64,000 nucleotides of DNA from Niebla homalea. Taxonomy: Eukaryota; Ascomycota; Lecanoromycetes; Lecanorales; Ramalinaceae. The translations under genes and the position numbers were made by a program. Location of the stretch: assembly GCA_019925105.1 (NCBI GenBank), contig JAHGAU010000019.1:992001-1056000 (forward strand). Reading direction: 5' to 3'. The notes beneath the pieces were generated by a model, which saw nothing but the letters and a program-made list of their open reading frames with translations, made no database searches and was not told the DNA's origin. Shown here piece after piece: positions 25,558 to 36,132 of this stretch. Position 1 is the stretch's first letter; each line of letters starts with the position of its first letter.

Positions 25558-27332
25558 ATGACATCCAACTTTGGTTCATCCATCAACGCATGGCTTGCCA
25601 ACGTTGAAACACCAGCTCCTCTTCTTCCAGCCCCTCCCCTTCAACCTTCAAACCCTCTTCCATCTCCCCCAGCCTCAACAGACTTTGCTACCTCCAACAA
25701 GCCGCCCAAGCCGCCCAAGCGGCCCAAGCGGCCCCATAGCCTCTTCGCAGCCTCAGACGACATCTACAAGTCCGTCCATCCATCATCAAAGAAGCGCAGG
25801 ATCCACCGCTCCCAATCCTGGAGCAACCAAATCCGCAGCAACAAGCCCATTGGACGACGCCGGTCTGACTCTACACAGAGCGCCTTCGTGGGACTTGCGG
25901 GACTTGCGGGACTTGCGGGACTTGCGGGACTTGCCATGCCTCCGAATCAGTTCATGTCGCCTCCTCAAGCTTCGAAATCCCCCCACCCTCATCTCTCGTC
26001 GGGCCTGCAAAGTGGGACTGCCAGTTTCGGTCTTCAGGTGAGACCACACACCCTGCCTTGTTCCGCGCTCAGCTGCTGATGGCTTCGCGTGCGCAGACAC
26101 CTACTCAACCTCCACCCTCATATCCTGCCTCAGAATTGCCTCCCACCTCGGAGAATGACCCCGACCTCGAGTTCCCAGACCTCAAGATTCGAAATGATCC
26201 TGAATTCGTGCGCCAGACGCTGGGCAACAATGGGATGTGGATAGGAGGGGACCGCTTACAGAGTGAATACCCGGCCTTCCACGCTCAGATCAATGCTTTG
26301 TTGAATACGGAGCGGCGCTCGCCAAAGGAGAAGAAGGAGGAAGTCGCAACACAATTGGTCAAGTGGCTGAAGCAACACCGTTCCCTGCCAGAGTCAGCCC
26401 TTATGACCCATTTCATCCCGAAACTCATCCCCTGGGAGCGCATGCCTATTGAGAATTTCGCGCCAGCGCCCATGGAGCCCATGGAAGCAAGCAATCATCA
26501 AGAGCCGGAAGCAAGTGTTGATCAAGAGCCGGAAGCATATACTGTCAAAGATTTCAGCGACGACAATCTGATGTCGCTCGCCAATCAGCTCTTTGCCGCT
26601 GATTTCTTGCCCTGTTGGCATCCCCAAGAGAAGGTCAACATTACAAGATCCATGATGAAGATGCCTGGCATGACTCGCCCGAAGCCTGACCTCGTCTTCG
26701 GCATTTGGCAGGACCCGCAGCCCAAGTATGGAGATGAGAAATGCAGCCTGCCCACCCGTGCTCTCATCGGCCTCGCCTACCACATGATCCACCCCTTCTT
26801 TCTGATCGAGGGCAAGCGCGCCGGCGGCGACCTCATGGCCGCGGAAAATCAAGCTTGTCGTGGCGGTGCCGCCCTCGTCAACGCCCGCCGCCTCCTCAAC
26901 AAAAGAGGTGGCAAGAGAGATGAGCTCGGCGCTGACAAGGACTCCTTTGTTTTCTCCATGACCATGGACTACTATCAAGCTCGCATCTGGCTGCATTGGT
27001 GCGAGATCCGTCCCAAGTGGGAGGGCGATCGCCATTATGTGGGTACAGCCTTGAATGAGGAACAGTGGTGCGAGTACTTCCACATGGATAACTTGCAGAC
27101 CTTTTTCCTCGAGCGCGTGGCGGAGACGGCGGACCTGATCGCCAAACTCAACAACATTCTCGACTGGGGATGTTTGCAGCGGGTTGGGGAGATCGACAAG
27201 GTACTGCATGACGTATGGCTCAAAGAGCAGCAGCAGAACCTTGCGATCAAGGCGTCTGAGACTAGTGAGTCGCCGGCGAGCAAGCGCAAAAGGGTGGGCA
27301 AAGGTGATACCTCATGCTCGTCCGGTACGTAA
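25558..27332 (+). CDS. PD-(D/E)XK-like core protein (DUF7924-type), 571 aa
   Basis: Two exons, 25558-26037 and 26097-27332. The 59-bp intron (GTGAGA...GCGCAG, phase 0) joins S-F-G-L-Q to T-P-T-Q. Residues 1-160 are low complexity: Pro-rich, P-P-K-P-P-K-R-P-K-R-P, basic K-K-R-R-I-H-R (a possible nuclear signal) and five G-L-A repeats. The C-terminal 411 residues hold the conserved part: K-P-D-L-V-F-G (Asp358) and F-F-L-I-E-G-K-R (Glu398, Lys400), then A-E-N-Q-A-C-R-G-G-A-A-L-V-N-A. The D...E-x-K arrangement fits the restriction-endonuclease-like fold that I associate with the fungal DUF7924 family. The protein ends with a second basic patch, K-R-K-R-V-G. Cellular role unknown. It lies between the helicase relic and the P450 and need not belong to the NRPS cluster. 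Confidence 0.82.
25701..25735 (+). repeat. PPK-coding 9-bp repeat
   Basis: About four tandem units of the GCCGCCCAA/GCGGCCCAA type inside exon 1 of the nuclease-like gene, coding P-P-K-P-P-K-R-P-K-R-P. Confidence 0.8.
25891..25935 (+). repeat. Five 9-bp tandem repeats coding G-L-A
   Basis: GGACTTGCG repeated five times (last unit ends GCC) in the disordered N-terminal region. Perfect units suggest recent slippage; a copy change keeps frame. Confidence 0.95.
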
Positions 27333-27871
27333 TGGTAACTAGGTCACTTGCAGAGAGCGCCTCGAGCTGTCGACAGCATGTTATTAGTCGGCCTATGTAT
27401 ATTAGCATACAATGATGCTGTTCCAGCTCAGCAAAAGCATACCCAAGAGCCATTGCTCCCCTCCCAGCAGATAGATAGTTTGCATCTGAATACATGAACT
27501 TTGAAACCAATGCCGCGTCTAAAGAAGACAACGAGGTGGCTGACATTTTACATGGTACTCCTTCATCCACACTCTTAATAACAATATTATTTATTAATAT
27601 AACTAATCCGTAAGCCAAAGGATCGATCCTTCTTACCGCTTTCGGCTCGAACTAAAATGCGCCATATCTATTACTCGTCGACCCGGGATGATTCGGCATT
27701 CGCTTATCGTGCATCTGCATATGCATATTGGGAAGTACTTGAGCAGCGAATAGGCGGCGAGAAGGCTGAAGGCAGATGAATGGACTTCTTCTTGACCCCC
27801 CATTTCTACTCACTCTACTCATCTCATCTTACATTCCCAATTACAGCGGAATTGACCTCGGCCTCAAAACG
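27333..27871. other. Intergenic, P450 promoter region
   Basis: No supported gene. Both strands have only unconvincing ORFs. The plus frame is open from an earlier ATG at 27776 (32 extra residues), which may be 5' leader. Confidence 0.45.
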
Positions 27872-29623
27872 ATGCTTTCAACAGAAGACCAACGGATCGA
27901 GGTGGGATACCTTTTGGTAGCCATCGCTGCTGTGCTTGTATTGGCTTGTGGCCTGCGCCTCCTCCGACCAACACTCGATACTCGTGAGCCTCGTCTTGTG
28001 TCTCCAAGGATTCCAATCGTTGGTCATGCACTGGGACTGCTACGATTTGGTATCCCATACTACGCGAAGGCAACGTGAGTGATAGGCTACTTCATATCAT
28101 GGAGTATCTGATACGATACATCATCTACAGGCGGCACCTACCTCCCTCACCGATCTACACTTTCGACCTCTATGCGACCAAGATGTATATAGTAAACTCG
28201 GGAAAACTCGTATCAGCAATCCAACGCAATCACAAAATCATTTCCTTCGATCCATTCCTGACAGCTGCCGCGGAACGGATGGCTGGTATCACCGGCAAAG
28301 GACTCCGGCTTCTGCAGGAAAAGCAGGGCGGAGGTGGCGGAATTAATCAAGCTGTCATCAGTGCAATGCATCCGGCGCTACTAGGCCCTGCTCTGGATGG
28401 AATGAACGCAAGCATGATCTCAGGACTGTGCCCTTCAATCGATGCCCTCTCCTCCAACGGTGACAGTCCCCTCGACCTGTATGCGTGGTGTCGACACTCG
28501 ATCACCGTGGCGAGCACCAGAGCTGTCTGGGGTCCCCAAAACCCCTACGAATCAGAGCATCTCCGATCCGCATTCTGGTGAGTACTAATCTCGAAGCTGA
28601 GAAGGGTATGCAATCATTGGTTTGACATTTCTTCACCACAGGCTTTTCGACTCCAACCTGAGTAAGCTCTTATTGAACCTCTGGCCGAAATACACCGCGA
28701 AGGCAGCGTGGATGGCACGCGAAAAACTCGTCCAGGCATTTACAGAATATTACAATAACGGCGGTCATGACGAGGCATCTGCACTCACCATGGCTCGCTG
28801 GCAAACACAGCATGATGCTGGCGCCACTACCCAGGATATTGCGCGCCTGGAAACCGCCAATAGCATTGGACTCCTCTCCAACACAGTCCCCTCCACTTTC
28901 TGGACGCTCTTCCACATCTACTCTCGACCGGACCTCCTGGCTGCGATTCGCACAGAGCTTCAGACTAATGCATTGACCATCGATCCCGACACCCATCAGC
29001 ATGTTGTGGACCTGGCACTCATCCGTGATGGCTGTCCCAAGTTGCTCTCAGCCTTCCAGGAGGTTTTACGCGTCTACTCCAATGGAGCGCTCACCCGTGT
29101 GGTGTACCAGGATGTCGTGCTGGATGACCGCTATCTCCTCAAGGCGGGATCCCTGGTGCAGTTGTTGGCGTCAGCAGTGAATAAAGAGGAAGCCGTCTGG
29201 GGCACTCGCGCAGGTGAAATCGACCCGTCGCGTTTCAGCAATAATTCCAGCAAGGGCCCGGGAAGGGGCAAAGAGGCGGAGACGGAAAAGCCATTATCAT
29301 CCCCAATGGGAGGAAGAGACGGACCGCGTAAAACATCGTACCTACCTTTCGGTGCAGCACCGAATATGTGCCCAGGACGGCATTTTGCCACAGGAGAAAT
29401 CCTGGCGCTCGCTGCTGCACTCATCCTGAGGTACGATATCGTGCCTGCAGCCGGGAGATGGTGGGCTCCGAACCTCAATGCTTGGTCCATAGCCGCGGCT
29501 ATAACACCGCCGATCGAAGAGTACCCAGTTAGAATCTCGACAAGGGAGGAATATGCTGGTGAGGGAGAGTGGTCGTTCAATGTGAGAGAGGGAAAGGGAA
29601 GGTTCGGTTTATTTACTGGGTAG
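27872..29623 (+). CDS. Cytochrome P450, 543 aa
   Basis: Haem-thiolate monooxygenase, presumably ER-anchored. Exons 27872-28074, 28131-28577 and 28642-29623; introns of 56 bp (GTGAGT...TACAG) and 64 bp (GTGAGT...CACAG). I prefer the ATG at 27872 because a membrane segment (Y-L-L-V-A-I-A-A-V-L-V-L-A) follows closely; the frame is also open from 27776. P-R-I-P-I-V-G-H is the hinge. The K-helix E-x-x-R is F-Q-E-V-L-R. The haem loop is F-G-A-A-P-N-M-C-P-G-R-H. The I-helix reads L-S-N-T-V-P-S-T-F-W and lacks the usual acid-Thr pair, a pattern known in CYP7/CYP8-like enzymes, so oxygen activation may be unusual. A low-complexity insert near 29220-29320 precedes the haem region. It may tailor the NRPS product; that is inference. 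Confidence 0.92.
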
Positions 29624-29798
29624 AACGGGGCTCAGAAAACGGCAGTTTCCTCTCATCGGTACATATCCCATTGAGCACGACCCATCATGCCATGTACGTG
29701 CATGGCCGAGTCCTATCAATCGTGTTCGTTTGTGTCTGCCATGGATAATGCAGCGACAAAAGTGTTTGCATCTGCGACATCTAGCATGCGGTTTCGCG

Positions 29799-31041
29799 TC
29801 ATGCCTTGCTTTTCTTTGCTATCATAAGATACATAAGGGTAAACAGACCCGCCTTCCCCCCTACAACAAGGCTATCAGCGTCGAGCGACAATTCATGCGC
29901 TATCTAGGCTGTTCCAGGCGGGGCCATACGGACAGCCTCCAAGCTTCGCAGGACGGACCCGATCGCAAAGCGGCCCACCAGGCTCAGTCTCAGTCCAGTA
30001 AGCAAATTCCCAGCAATTGCGGGCGCTCGCAACGTTGCCTAACCAACGGGGGTATACCATGGCATCGCGTCGGCCCATTGTGCGAGAATCTTCTTCGCGT
30101 TCCACCACAAAACCTGCGGCTTCGATGGCTTGGAGAGCGGTTGTTCTTGTCGTCACCATGTTCGATATGTTATTGCCACGCTCAATTCCATGACGGATGG
30201 CACGATGATGAGGGAGGGAGGGAGTCGTCGTACTTGTCCGTCATGACCCATTCGTAGAGCTTAAAGGTGTTACCTGGCTTCAATACGCGATGGATTTGCG
30301 TGTGAACGGCCGCGAGAGAAGGGGGGTGGACGGTGGCCTCGATTGCGTAGACGGCGTTAAAGGTGTTTTTCGGAAAATTGATCTTCTATGCCGGGTCTTG
30401 TCAGCGCTGAGTACGGCAAATGGATGACGTTGATGATGATGTTGATGATGATGATGTGGTGGACATACCATAAAGTCACCCTTCACAAAAGACACTTTAT
30501 GCGAGAGCTCTTCTCTCTTGGTGTGGGCAGTTGCGCGTTCGGTCTGACAGGCTTTATTGTTCAATCCGACCACGTTGTAGCCCGTGAAGGCAGCGATTTC
30601 CCTCGCTGGTTTCTTAATACCACATCCCACATCAAGGACCGTCATATGCTTTTGGATTCCGACTCTTTACGCGAGGTAATGCTGGTGACGAGCGAGAGCT
30701 TGTAGAAGGGACTCCCCCTATAGCGATGCCGCATAGATGGAAGGATTGCGCCCATTATTCCTCGTAGAGATCGGTCGCAATATCATTATACCTATACGTA
30801 GGTATTTATCAGCGATGCTCATGGTGCTGAAGCATTCACTTGCCAGCGAACAAATGGTGAGCGTCTCACTTGTTGACGAGAGCCATGTAACTATCTTGCC
30901 TGACCTCGCGAGCATAGTCGTTATCTTTGCCTCCCACTGGTTGATGTAGTCCGTGATCACTTTGGGAGAGGCAGCGTCCTTCTTGAGCATAGAGAAGAAA
31001 ATATTACGTTCGTCGGCAGATTTGCCGTGCATCAATTTGAC
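29799..31041 (-). pseudogene. Sterol C24-methyltransferase (ERG6-like) pseudogene
   Basis: On the minus strand an ERG6 homologue is recognisable over its whole length. The N-terminal part starts at M-H-G-K-S-A-D-E-R (31035). A-T-D-L-Y-E-E and W-A-Q-S-F-H flank a TAA at 30757-30755; H-Q-H-Y-L-A and R-V-G-I-Q flank a TAA at 30669-30667. The SAM motif V-L-D-V-G-C-G-I-K-K-P-A-R-E and V-S-F-V-K-G-D-F-M follow, then an intron (30468-30386, GTATGT...ATAG) containing a CAT/CAA microsatellite, then Y-A-I-E-A-T-V-H and [10 protein letters not shown] tetranucleotide run (30211-30224) breaks the frame before [13 protein letters not shown] lies at 29906-29904, and the usual C-terminal V-G-G-K-A-G-L-F-T ends at TGA 29799. 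The SAM loop has K-K where active enzymes have G-G. It cannot make a full protein. Confidence 0.88.
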
Positions 31042-31584
31042 CAGGACTGGACTGTTAAGCCATCGTTGGCAAGAGGTAACACGTTATAGGATACACGATC
31101 TTGGACTTTGCTAAACCCAAGGACATGTGCTGACAGCTATTGAGGCGTTGTGGAGAAGCTGAGGCTGTTGGTCTGTTTTATGTTTGTGGAGTGGAGGAAT
31201 GCAAGTTCTGAATTTCGAGGATGGCGGATGGCATGACAGGACGGGATCCGGGTAACTCCTTCCCGAGCGAGCTAGGGGAAAGGGAAATCTAAACTTCTAA
31301 GCTCATCTAACGGCCTGGGGCCGAGCCGTTTTTGCAAACCCTAGGGGGCCGGCCCCCGGCTCCCGAACCCTAAAGTATACCCCTAAAAAGACCACGGGTG
31401 GGAGCACTGGCGGGAGCACTTTCTGCGATCGTTACTCGCTACGAAGAAATGACGTCTGTCTATTAAACATCAAGGGACAAGTCCTTAAGCCCAGATTCAG
31501 AAATTGCAAAGGGTCCACGGACCAGCTCCGTCTACCGAGGATAATTTTGGAGCCCCGAGCGTCTGCTCTCAAATACGACCTTGC
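31042..31584. other. Intergenic with GC-rich imperfect palindromes
   Basis: No gene seen. At about 31305-31375 the sequence has nested GC-rich inverted repeats (GGCCTGGGGCC, CTAGGGGGCCGGCCCCC), resembling the end of a small transposon, but I find no partner end or target duplication. Confidence 0.4.
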
Positions 31585-32865
31585 TCAGACCATCGTTCGA
31601 GCATGCACTGGCTCATGTGTTCTCCCCACGCTTGGCTTCGGGGACTCGGGGGCCGGAGTAGATTGCAGGGTGTGGCTTGGGATCCGCCCAAGGGCAAAAC
31701 ACCCGTCATCGTGCGATTCGAGCGTGGTGTCTCCATCACCGCCAATCACGGTCCGCATCCCTGTCAAGGTGGCTCCCACATGGATGCTCTGCAAATTCGG
31801 TCTTGTTCGTTTCCAAAGCCGTTGGCGGACTGAGCGCTGCTCTGGCGTGTGCTTGGATGATCTGGTGACAAGGAAAAGGCTCCTAAAAGCTGTCGGACAG
31901 GCCGCGATAACACTGACAGAGGCCTCCAGTTGGACCCAGAAGGAATTCCATGCTTGGTCCTCCGTGCCTAGAACGCCCGCCGAAACCCCGCGGACGAGAG
32001 CGATGGCAATCATCAAGAGACTCATACAAAGCACAACGGCAATACTCAGCTTACGACCCAGATTAAAAGATGCTTTACGCAAGACGATAACAGGAATCGA
32101 GATTACTGCAAGATCTTAGTAGGGGGAGGTTTGACGCCGTACACCCGATCTACTTACGCATAATATCTGTTACAATATCGGAAGCCACCGTAAAGTACAG
32201 AAAGATATGCTCTCGCCGTAGGAAGCCCGGACTGGAAGAGCAGTGCACTATCCGACCGTCGTCAGCGAACAAGCTTGCGAATAGAGACTGGAGACTCACA
32301 AAGCACTGAAGGACCTGTATGTGGACAGACAATGAACGTTCCCGGGATCATTATGGCCGTAATAGGAATGAACACCACGAGAATGATCCACCACCAGACT
32401 TCTACCCTCGGTAGCCGATTGACGAGAGCCCGGAAATAGAGGAGGAAGGAGAATTTGACCGAGAATATCGTCGTCCAACAGAGAAGCTCTGCGATGAGGG
32501 CATACGTGGCTCCATCCGTGATCTTTTGCATCAAGTCTGACGGAGGTAAGGCTCTCCCTTCGCTAATGGCGCCTAAAAGGAAATAATTTCCTATGAAGAC
32601 GTAGAAGAGCGCGCTCCCAGCGATCAGTGTTGACGTAGCAACAAAGAACAGATAGTCGTCTGCATGGATGCGCTTAAGATGATATATACGGATGTAAGCT
32701 CTCGCGGTAGCCGCGAGTACGGCGACACCGAAGAAAAAACCCGTCGCTGCCTATAAATGTCGTCAGGCTTTAAGCCACTGCTTCAGTTATGGATCAGGTT
32801 CATCCTACATAGTAAGCAGTCTCACTGATCGAAGATGTCGATTGGGACAGAATCTCAGTCGACAT
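31585..32865 (-). CDS. Rhodopsin-domain (PTH11-like) 7-TM protein, 372 aa
   Basis: Integral plasma-membrane protein of the fungal rhodopsin-domain family, often grouped with PTH11-like putative receptors. Four exons on the minus strand: 32865-32809, 32750-32300, 32247-32158 and 32105-31585. Introns are 58, 52 and 52 bp with GT-AG ends and consistent phases. Seven hydrophobic segments can be seen, including G-F-F-F-G-V-A-V-L, Y-L-F-F-V-A-T-S, V-W-W-W-I-I-L-V-V-F and I-A-V-V-L-C-M-S-L-L-M-I-A. Family hallmarks are F-L-Y-F-T-V-A-S-D-I-V-T-D, R-K-L-S-I-A-V-V-L-C and P-T-A-F-R-S-L-F. The C-terminal ~100 residues are polar. There is no CFEM cysteine domain. The donor of the first intron, GTAGGA, is weak. 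It is head-to-head with the acyltransferase, sharing about 0.9 kb. Ligand unknown. Confidence 0.85.
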
Positions 32866-33760
32866 GGTAAGGTCTTGGAGGACAGTATCAAGGGCTTATT
32901 TTGGGGCGGATTCGGGCCAGTAACTCTTAAAAGGGCAAAAGATCTCGATCCTTCAGCAAGAGCCACGGACTATAAGCACTCACCATGGCCGAGGAAGAGG
33001 GGTAATATTCTATGAGAGCTTGGGGGTCAAAGTGATGGGCCACAGCCATTGGTGCGGAACTTCATGTCGAATGGAAGCTTGGAAGGGAATCCTGTACATC
33101 CAAGCCTTGAAGAGGACAGTAACGACTCTTCGACGTGCAGGAGATAGGTCACGTAAGACGGCGTAGTAAGATCAGCGGTGAAAGGTCCATCCACTAAGAT
33201 CACACAGTACAAGGCTGAGTACAACCTCGATATCATGTGATAAGGGCAGGATGCTGTAGCTTTAAGGCACAATTGAAGATCGCTGACTTTTGTTTGGCCC
33301 GATGGTCTTGCTTAATCGGTATCGTAGACGGTAAGAGTATTGCAGCTTTGGTATTCCAGTCATCCGACGCGAAGATGTTTTGGCATTCGACCGACCGCAG
33401 CAGGCTTTTTGCATTCCGCCGTAAGTGCATCATAAGGCAGAACCTGGGTATATGGCTAAATTCTGAAGGAGGAAGGAAGGACGAAGGCAGAAACGGGGGA
33501 AGGCCAGGACTTGCTCTAGTGACTAGCGGACAGATTTAGGTTTGGTCATAAGGTATGCATCACTAGTTCTATTGGATACAAATTATGCCTCATGCAAAAC
33601 ATTGTTATGCGTTCACCACTAAATGCATGTAAGACGCCAAGTCATTGGGGCCCACCCAAACCTTTGAAAGCCGACGGCTTTAAAACAATTCCAAATACCC
33701 CCCTTTCACTGAAAGGCGCTTGTTGGCCATCCCATCGCTGACTAACTTCACATACACACA
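32866..33760. other. Shared intergenic region of two divergent genes
   Basis: It separates the 7-TM gene (-) from the acyltransferase (+), so both promoters must lie here. The minus strand has an alternative ATG at 33049 whose frame closes early, and I see no further gene. Confidence 0.5.
33669..33679. promoter_or_regulatory. Palindromic CCG-N-CGG element
   Basis: AGCCGACGGCT is a perfect 11-bp palindrome about 80 bp upstream of the acyltransferase ATG. CGG half-sites in this form are typical of Zn2Cys6 regulator sites. No factor can be named and a chance palindrome is possible. Confidence 0.3.
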
Positions 33761-35148
33761 ATGTTTCCGTTCTTGTATTCTCCAATTTTAATACCCCCCT
33801 CTTTAATCGCAGTCGAAATCACGGTTACTGCCTTGATTATCGGATTCACATCATCATCCTCAAAGCTCCTCCGCTTGTTTGGCCTCCTACTTGTAACCAC
33901 GGCGGCAAGCCTCGCAATCCGGACAACTCTCCGTCACGTCTCCATCACTCTTTGGGCCAGTGTATTTGCAGGGAATGCCTCCACCTACGTCTTGCGATAT
34001 CTCGAACTGGCACTCATCGACCAGTGGAGCTCTGACGACGGAGGTCCTACTGGGAAGAGAGGCGATTCGAAAGAGACCAAAAAAGTGGATCCGGATGAAC
34101 GAAAGAGTAACCTGGGGTTGGCTTCTCGATGTGGGACAGCAGGGCAAAGACTACAATTTGGATTCGATGTGACCTTGAACCCCCGTCAGTTGAACACCCC
34201 ATACCAAGTCAAGAATGTTCCTGCCTGGTCTTCGACCGACCTAGAACGCGTACCATCCCGAGGAGACTTCCTCCGGCGCACGGCTATCAACGTCTCACTT
34301 AGCTATCTGATCGTGGATCTTTGCAGTCTAGGAGCTCAGCCCGAACGTAACGCAATCCTGTTCTCCAGGGACAATATCCCCTTTTTCAGCCGTCTGAAAA
34401 CCCTTGGTACAGCAGAAGTCATTCTCAGAGTCTTGGCCTCCCACACCCTGTGGCTCAACATCTACTGCATCTTCAGAGTCTTCCATGGTTGCTTGAGTTT
34501 CCTGGCTGTCGGCTCAGGCATTAGCGAGGTCAAGGATTGGGCTCCACCTTTCGGTGCGCTATCGGAGGCGTACTCAGTTCGACGGTTCTGGGGGTACGTC
34601 GAGACAGAGTTACTATTCAGAGCTTCCATCCTTAACACCTTTCATCAGCGCGTTGCCATCTTCTTTGTGTGGCCTGGCTGACCAAGGGTGTCTGTCGCAG
34701 TATCTTCTGGCACCAAATGTTCCGACAGACTTTCGGTGGCCCTGCTCAATTCCTTGTCCACGATGTTCTCCACATATCTCAACATACATTGGTAGCACGC
34801 TATTCCAAGATTTTTGCAACGTTCCTCATCTCCGGTCTCCTACATCTGTCCACGGACCTCGTGATGGGTATAGCGTGGGACGAGTCCGGGGCCATCCGCT
34901 TCTTCTGCACGCAAGCCTTCGGTATCCTTCTTGAAGATAGTGTACAAGCGCTGTACCGTCGTGTCGGGCCGGAAATTCAGAGGTCCCCGCGAGGACGAAA
35001 GCTGGTCAAGATGATCTGTTACGCCTGGCTGGCCTGCTTTCTGACGTGGTCGACCCCGGCATGGGCATATCCAGCCATGAGAAGGAACCAAGGGGCAGCA
35101 AAGGATGCGGTATTACCATTCAGCGTCATGAAACTCTTCTTCGGGTAA
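33761..35148 (+). CDS. Wax-synthase/MBOAT-type acyltransferase, 426 aa
   Basis: Membrane O-acyltransferase of the fungal wax-synthase-like group, which includes acetyl-CoA-dependent acyltransferases of secondary-metabolite clusters. Exons 33761-34593 and 34701-35148; the 107-bp intron (GTACGT...TCGCAG) splits a Gly codon and joins R-R-F-W-G to I-F-W-H-Q-M-F-R-Q. The N-terminal ~90 residues are hydrophobic segments, followed by a polar charged loop (about residues 92-145) and further membrane segments. The motif P-P-F-G-A-L-S-E-A-Y-S-V-R-R-F-W-G and the putative catalytic His in S-G-L-L-H-L-S-T-D are family hallmarks. It could acylate the NRPS product; this rests only on proximity. It is the last intact gene before the AT-rich block. 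Confidence 0.87.
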
Positions 35149-35676
35149 TGTGTCATGTGTGTCGTTGGCCTAGCACCGCGCGCCCCAACCTTCTCACTGC
35201 AGATGCTTGTGAGGTGTCAGAGTCCTCTTTTATTGCGAGAGCGGCCGGTGAAGCGAATATGAGGCTTTGCTGAGGCAGAGATATCGGCTGTGGATGCGCC
35301 TGCGCTTTTCTTTGTGCTAATGCGTCATCGCCTTCTGTATAGTATTGGTCCCACTGGCGTTTAGTTCATTGGAGGAGTTAGGGGTCGGCTTCGATATTGC
35401 ATTCCATAACGGTCGCAATGCTCAATGGGTAAGAGTGTGCGAGGACAAGGAGGAGAGAGAAGTCGAGTAACGGGCGCGTTGGTTCCGTATTGGCTCGACC
35501 TTGCTTGGGCCACGCAGGTCTTGTTTGGCCATGGCATTGTGCGATGAGCCAGATGGCAAGGTTATGGCTGCCCAAGCTGAAGGTAGAGAGATTCAGTGAA
35601 AGAAGACGAGTAGATCGTGAGGAAAGAACGATGACGGAAGGAGATCCATTATTAGTTCCGAAGATCAGCCGTTTTA
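35149..35676. other. Intergenic, last normal-composition stretch before the AT block
   Basis: No supported gene. A minus-strand frame at 35378-35686 is open but has no recognisable feature. Composition is normal up to about 35730. Confidence 0.4.
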
Positions 35677-36132
35677 GCGCGAGCAAGTTGCTTAAGAATC
35701 CTTGGCATTACTTTTTGCGCGCACCCACTTTAATGGTTTAAACCGATATCCTTTATAAACATTCAATATTTTATGTTCTCAATTATAAATGATTCCTTTA
35801 CGTTATTTTATATATATTATTAAGTTTTATTTATATCTTTAATTATAATATAATAATAAAGGGTATTAAAAAAAAGTTTATTTTAAGTTTAAAGATTAAA
35901 AGCGGAATTTATCCGTTAATAGATTTTATCCGTAAATAAAGCCCCCTTTTTAACTTAATATTATTAAGTTTAAATATATAAAACTTTATATATATTAATT
36001 CCTTAATATATATATACTTTTTATAATTAATAGCTTTATATTTAACGCGTTATTCATAGAGTTAATAAAAGCTACTAGAAGGGGTACGCGCAAAAAAAAA
36101 ATGCCAAGGATTCTTAAGCAACTTGCTCGCGC
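35677..36132. mobile_element. TIR element of ~456 bp flanked by TA
   Basis: The ends are inverted repeats of about 50 bp beginning GCGCGAGCAAGTTGCTTAAG; the left arm is 35677-35728, the right arm 36080-36132. Both ends are directly flanked by TA, as expected for a Tc1/mariner-type target duplication. The interior is AT-rich and non-coding. It lies exactly where the composition changes. Confidence 0.75.

Noticed and set aside
27262..27618. Minus-strand 118-residue ORF after the nuclease-like gene
   Set aside because: It overlaps the gene end and a low-complexity intergenic stretch and shows no domain.
31504..32119. Plus-strand ORFs over the 7-TM gene
   Set aside because: They are opposite-strand shadows of the well-supported last exon.
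33027..33272. Minus-strand ORF upstream of the 7-TM gene as an extra first exon
   Set aside because: Frame and content do not join to the first transmembrane segment, whereas the 19-codon exon at 32865-32809 does.
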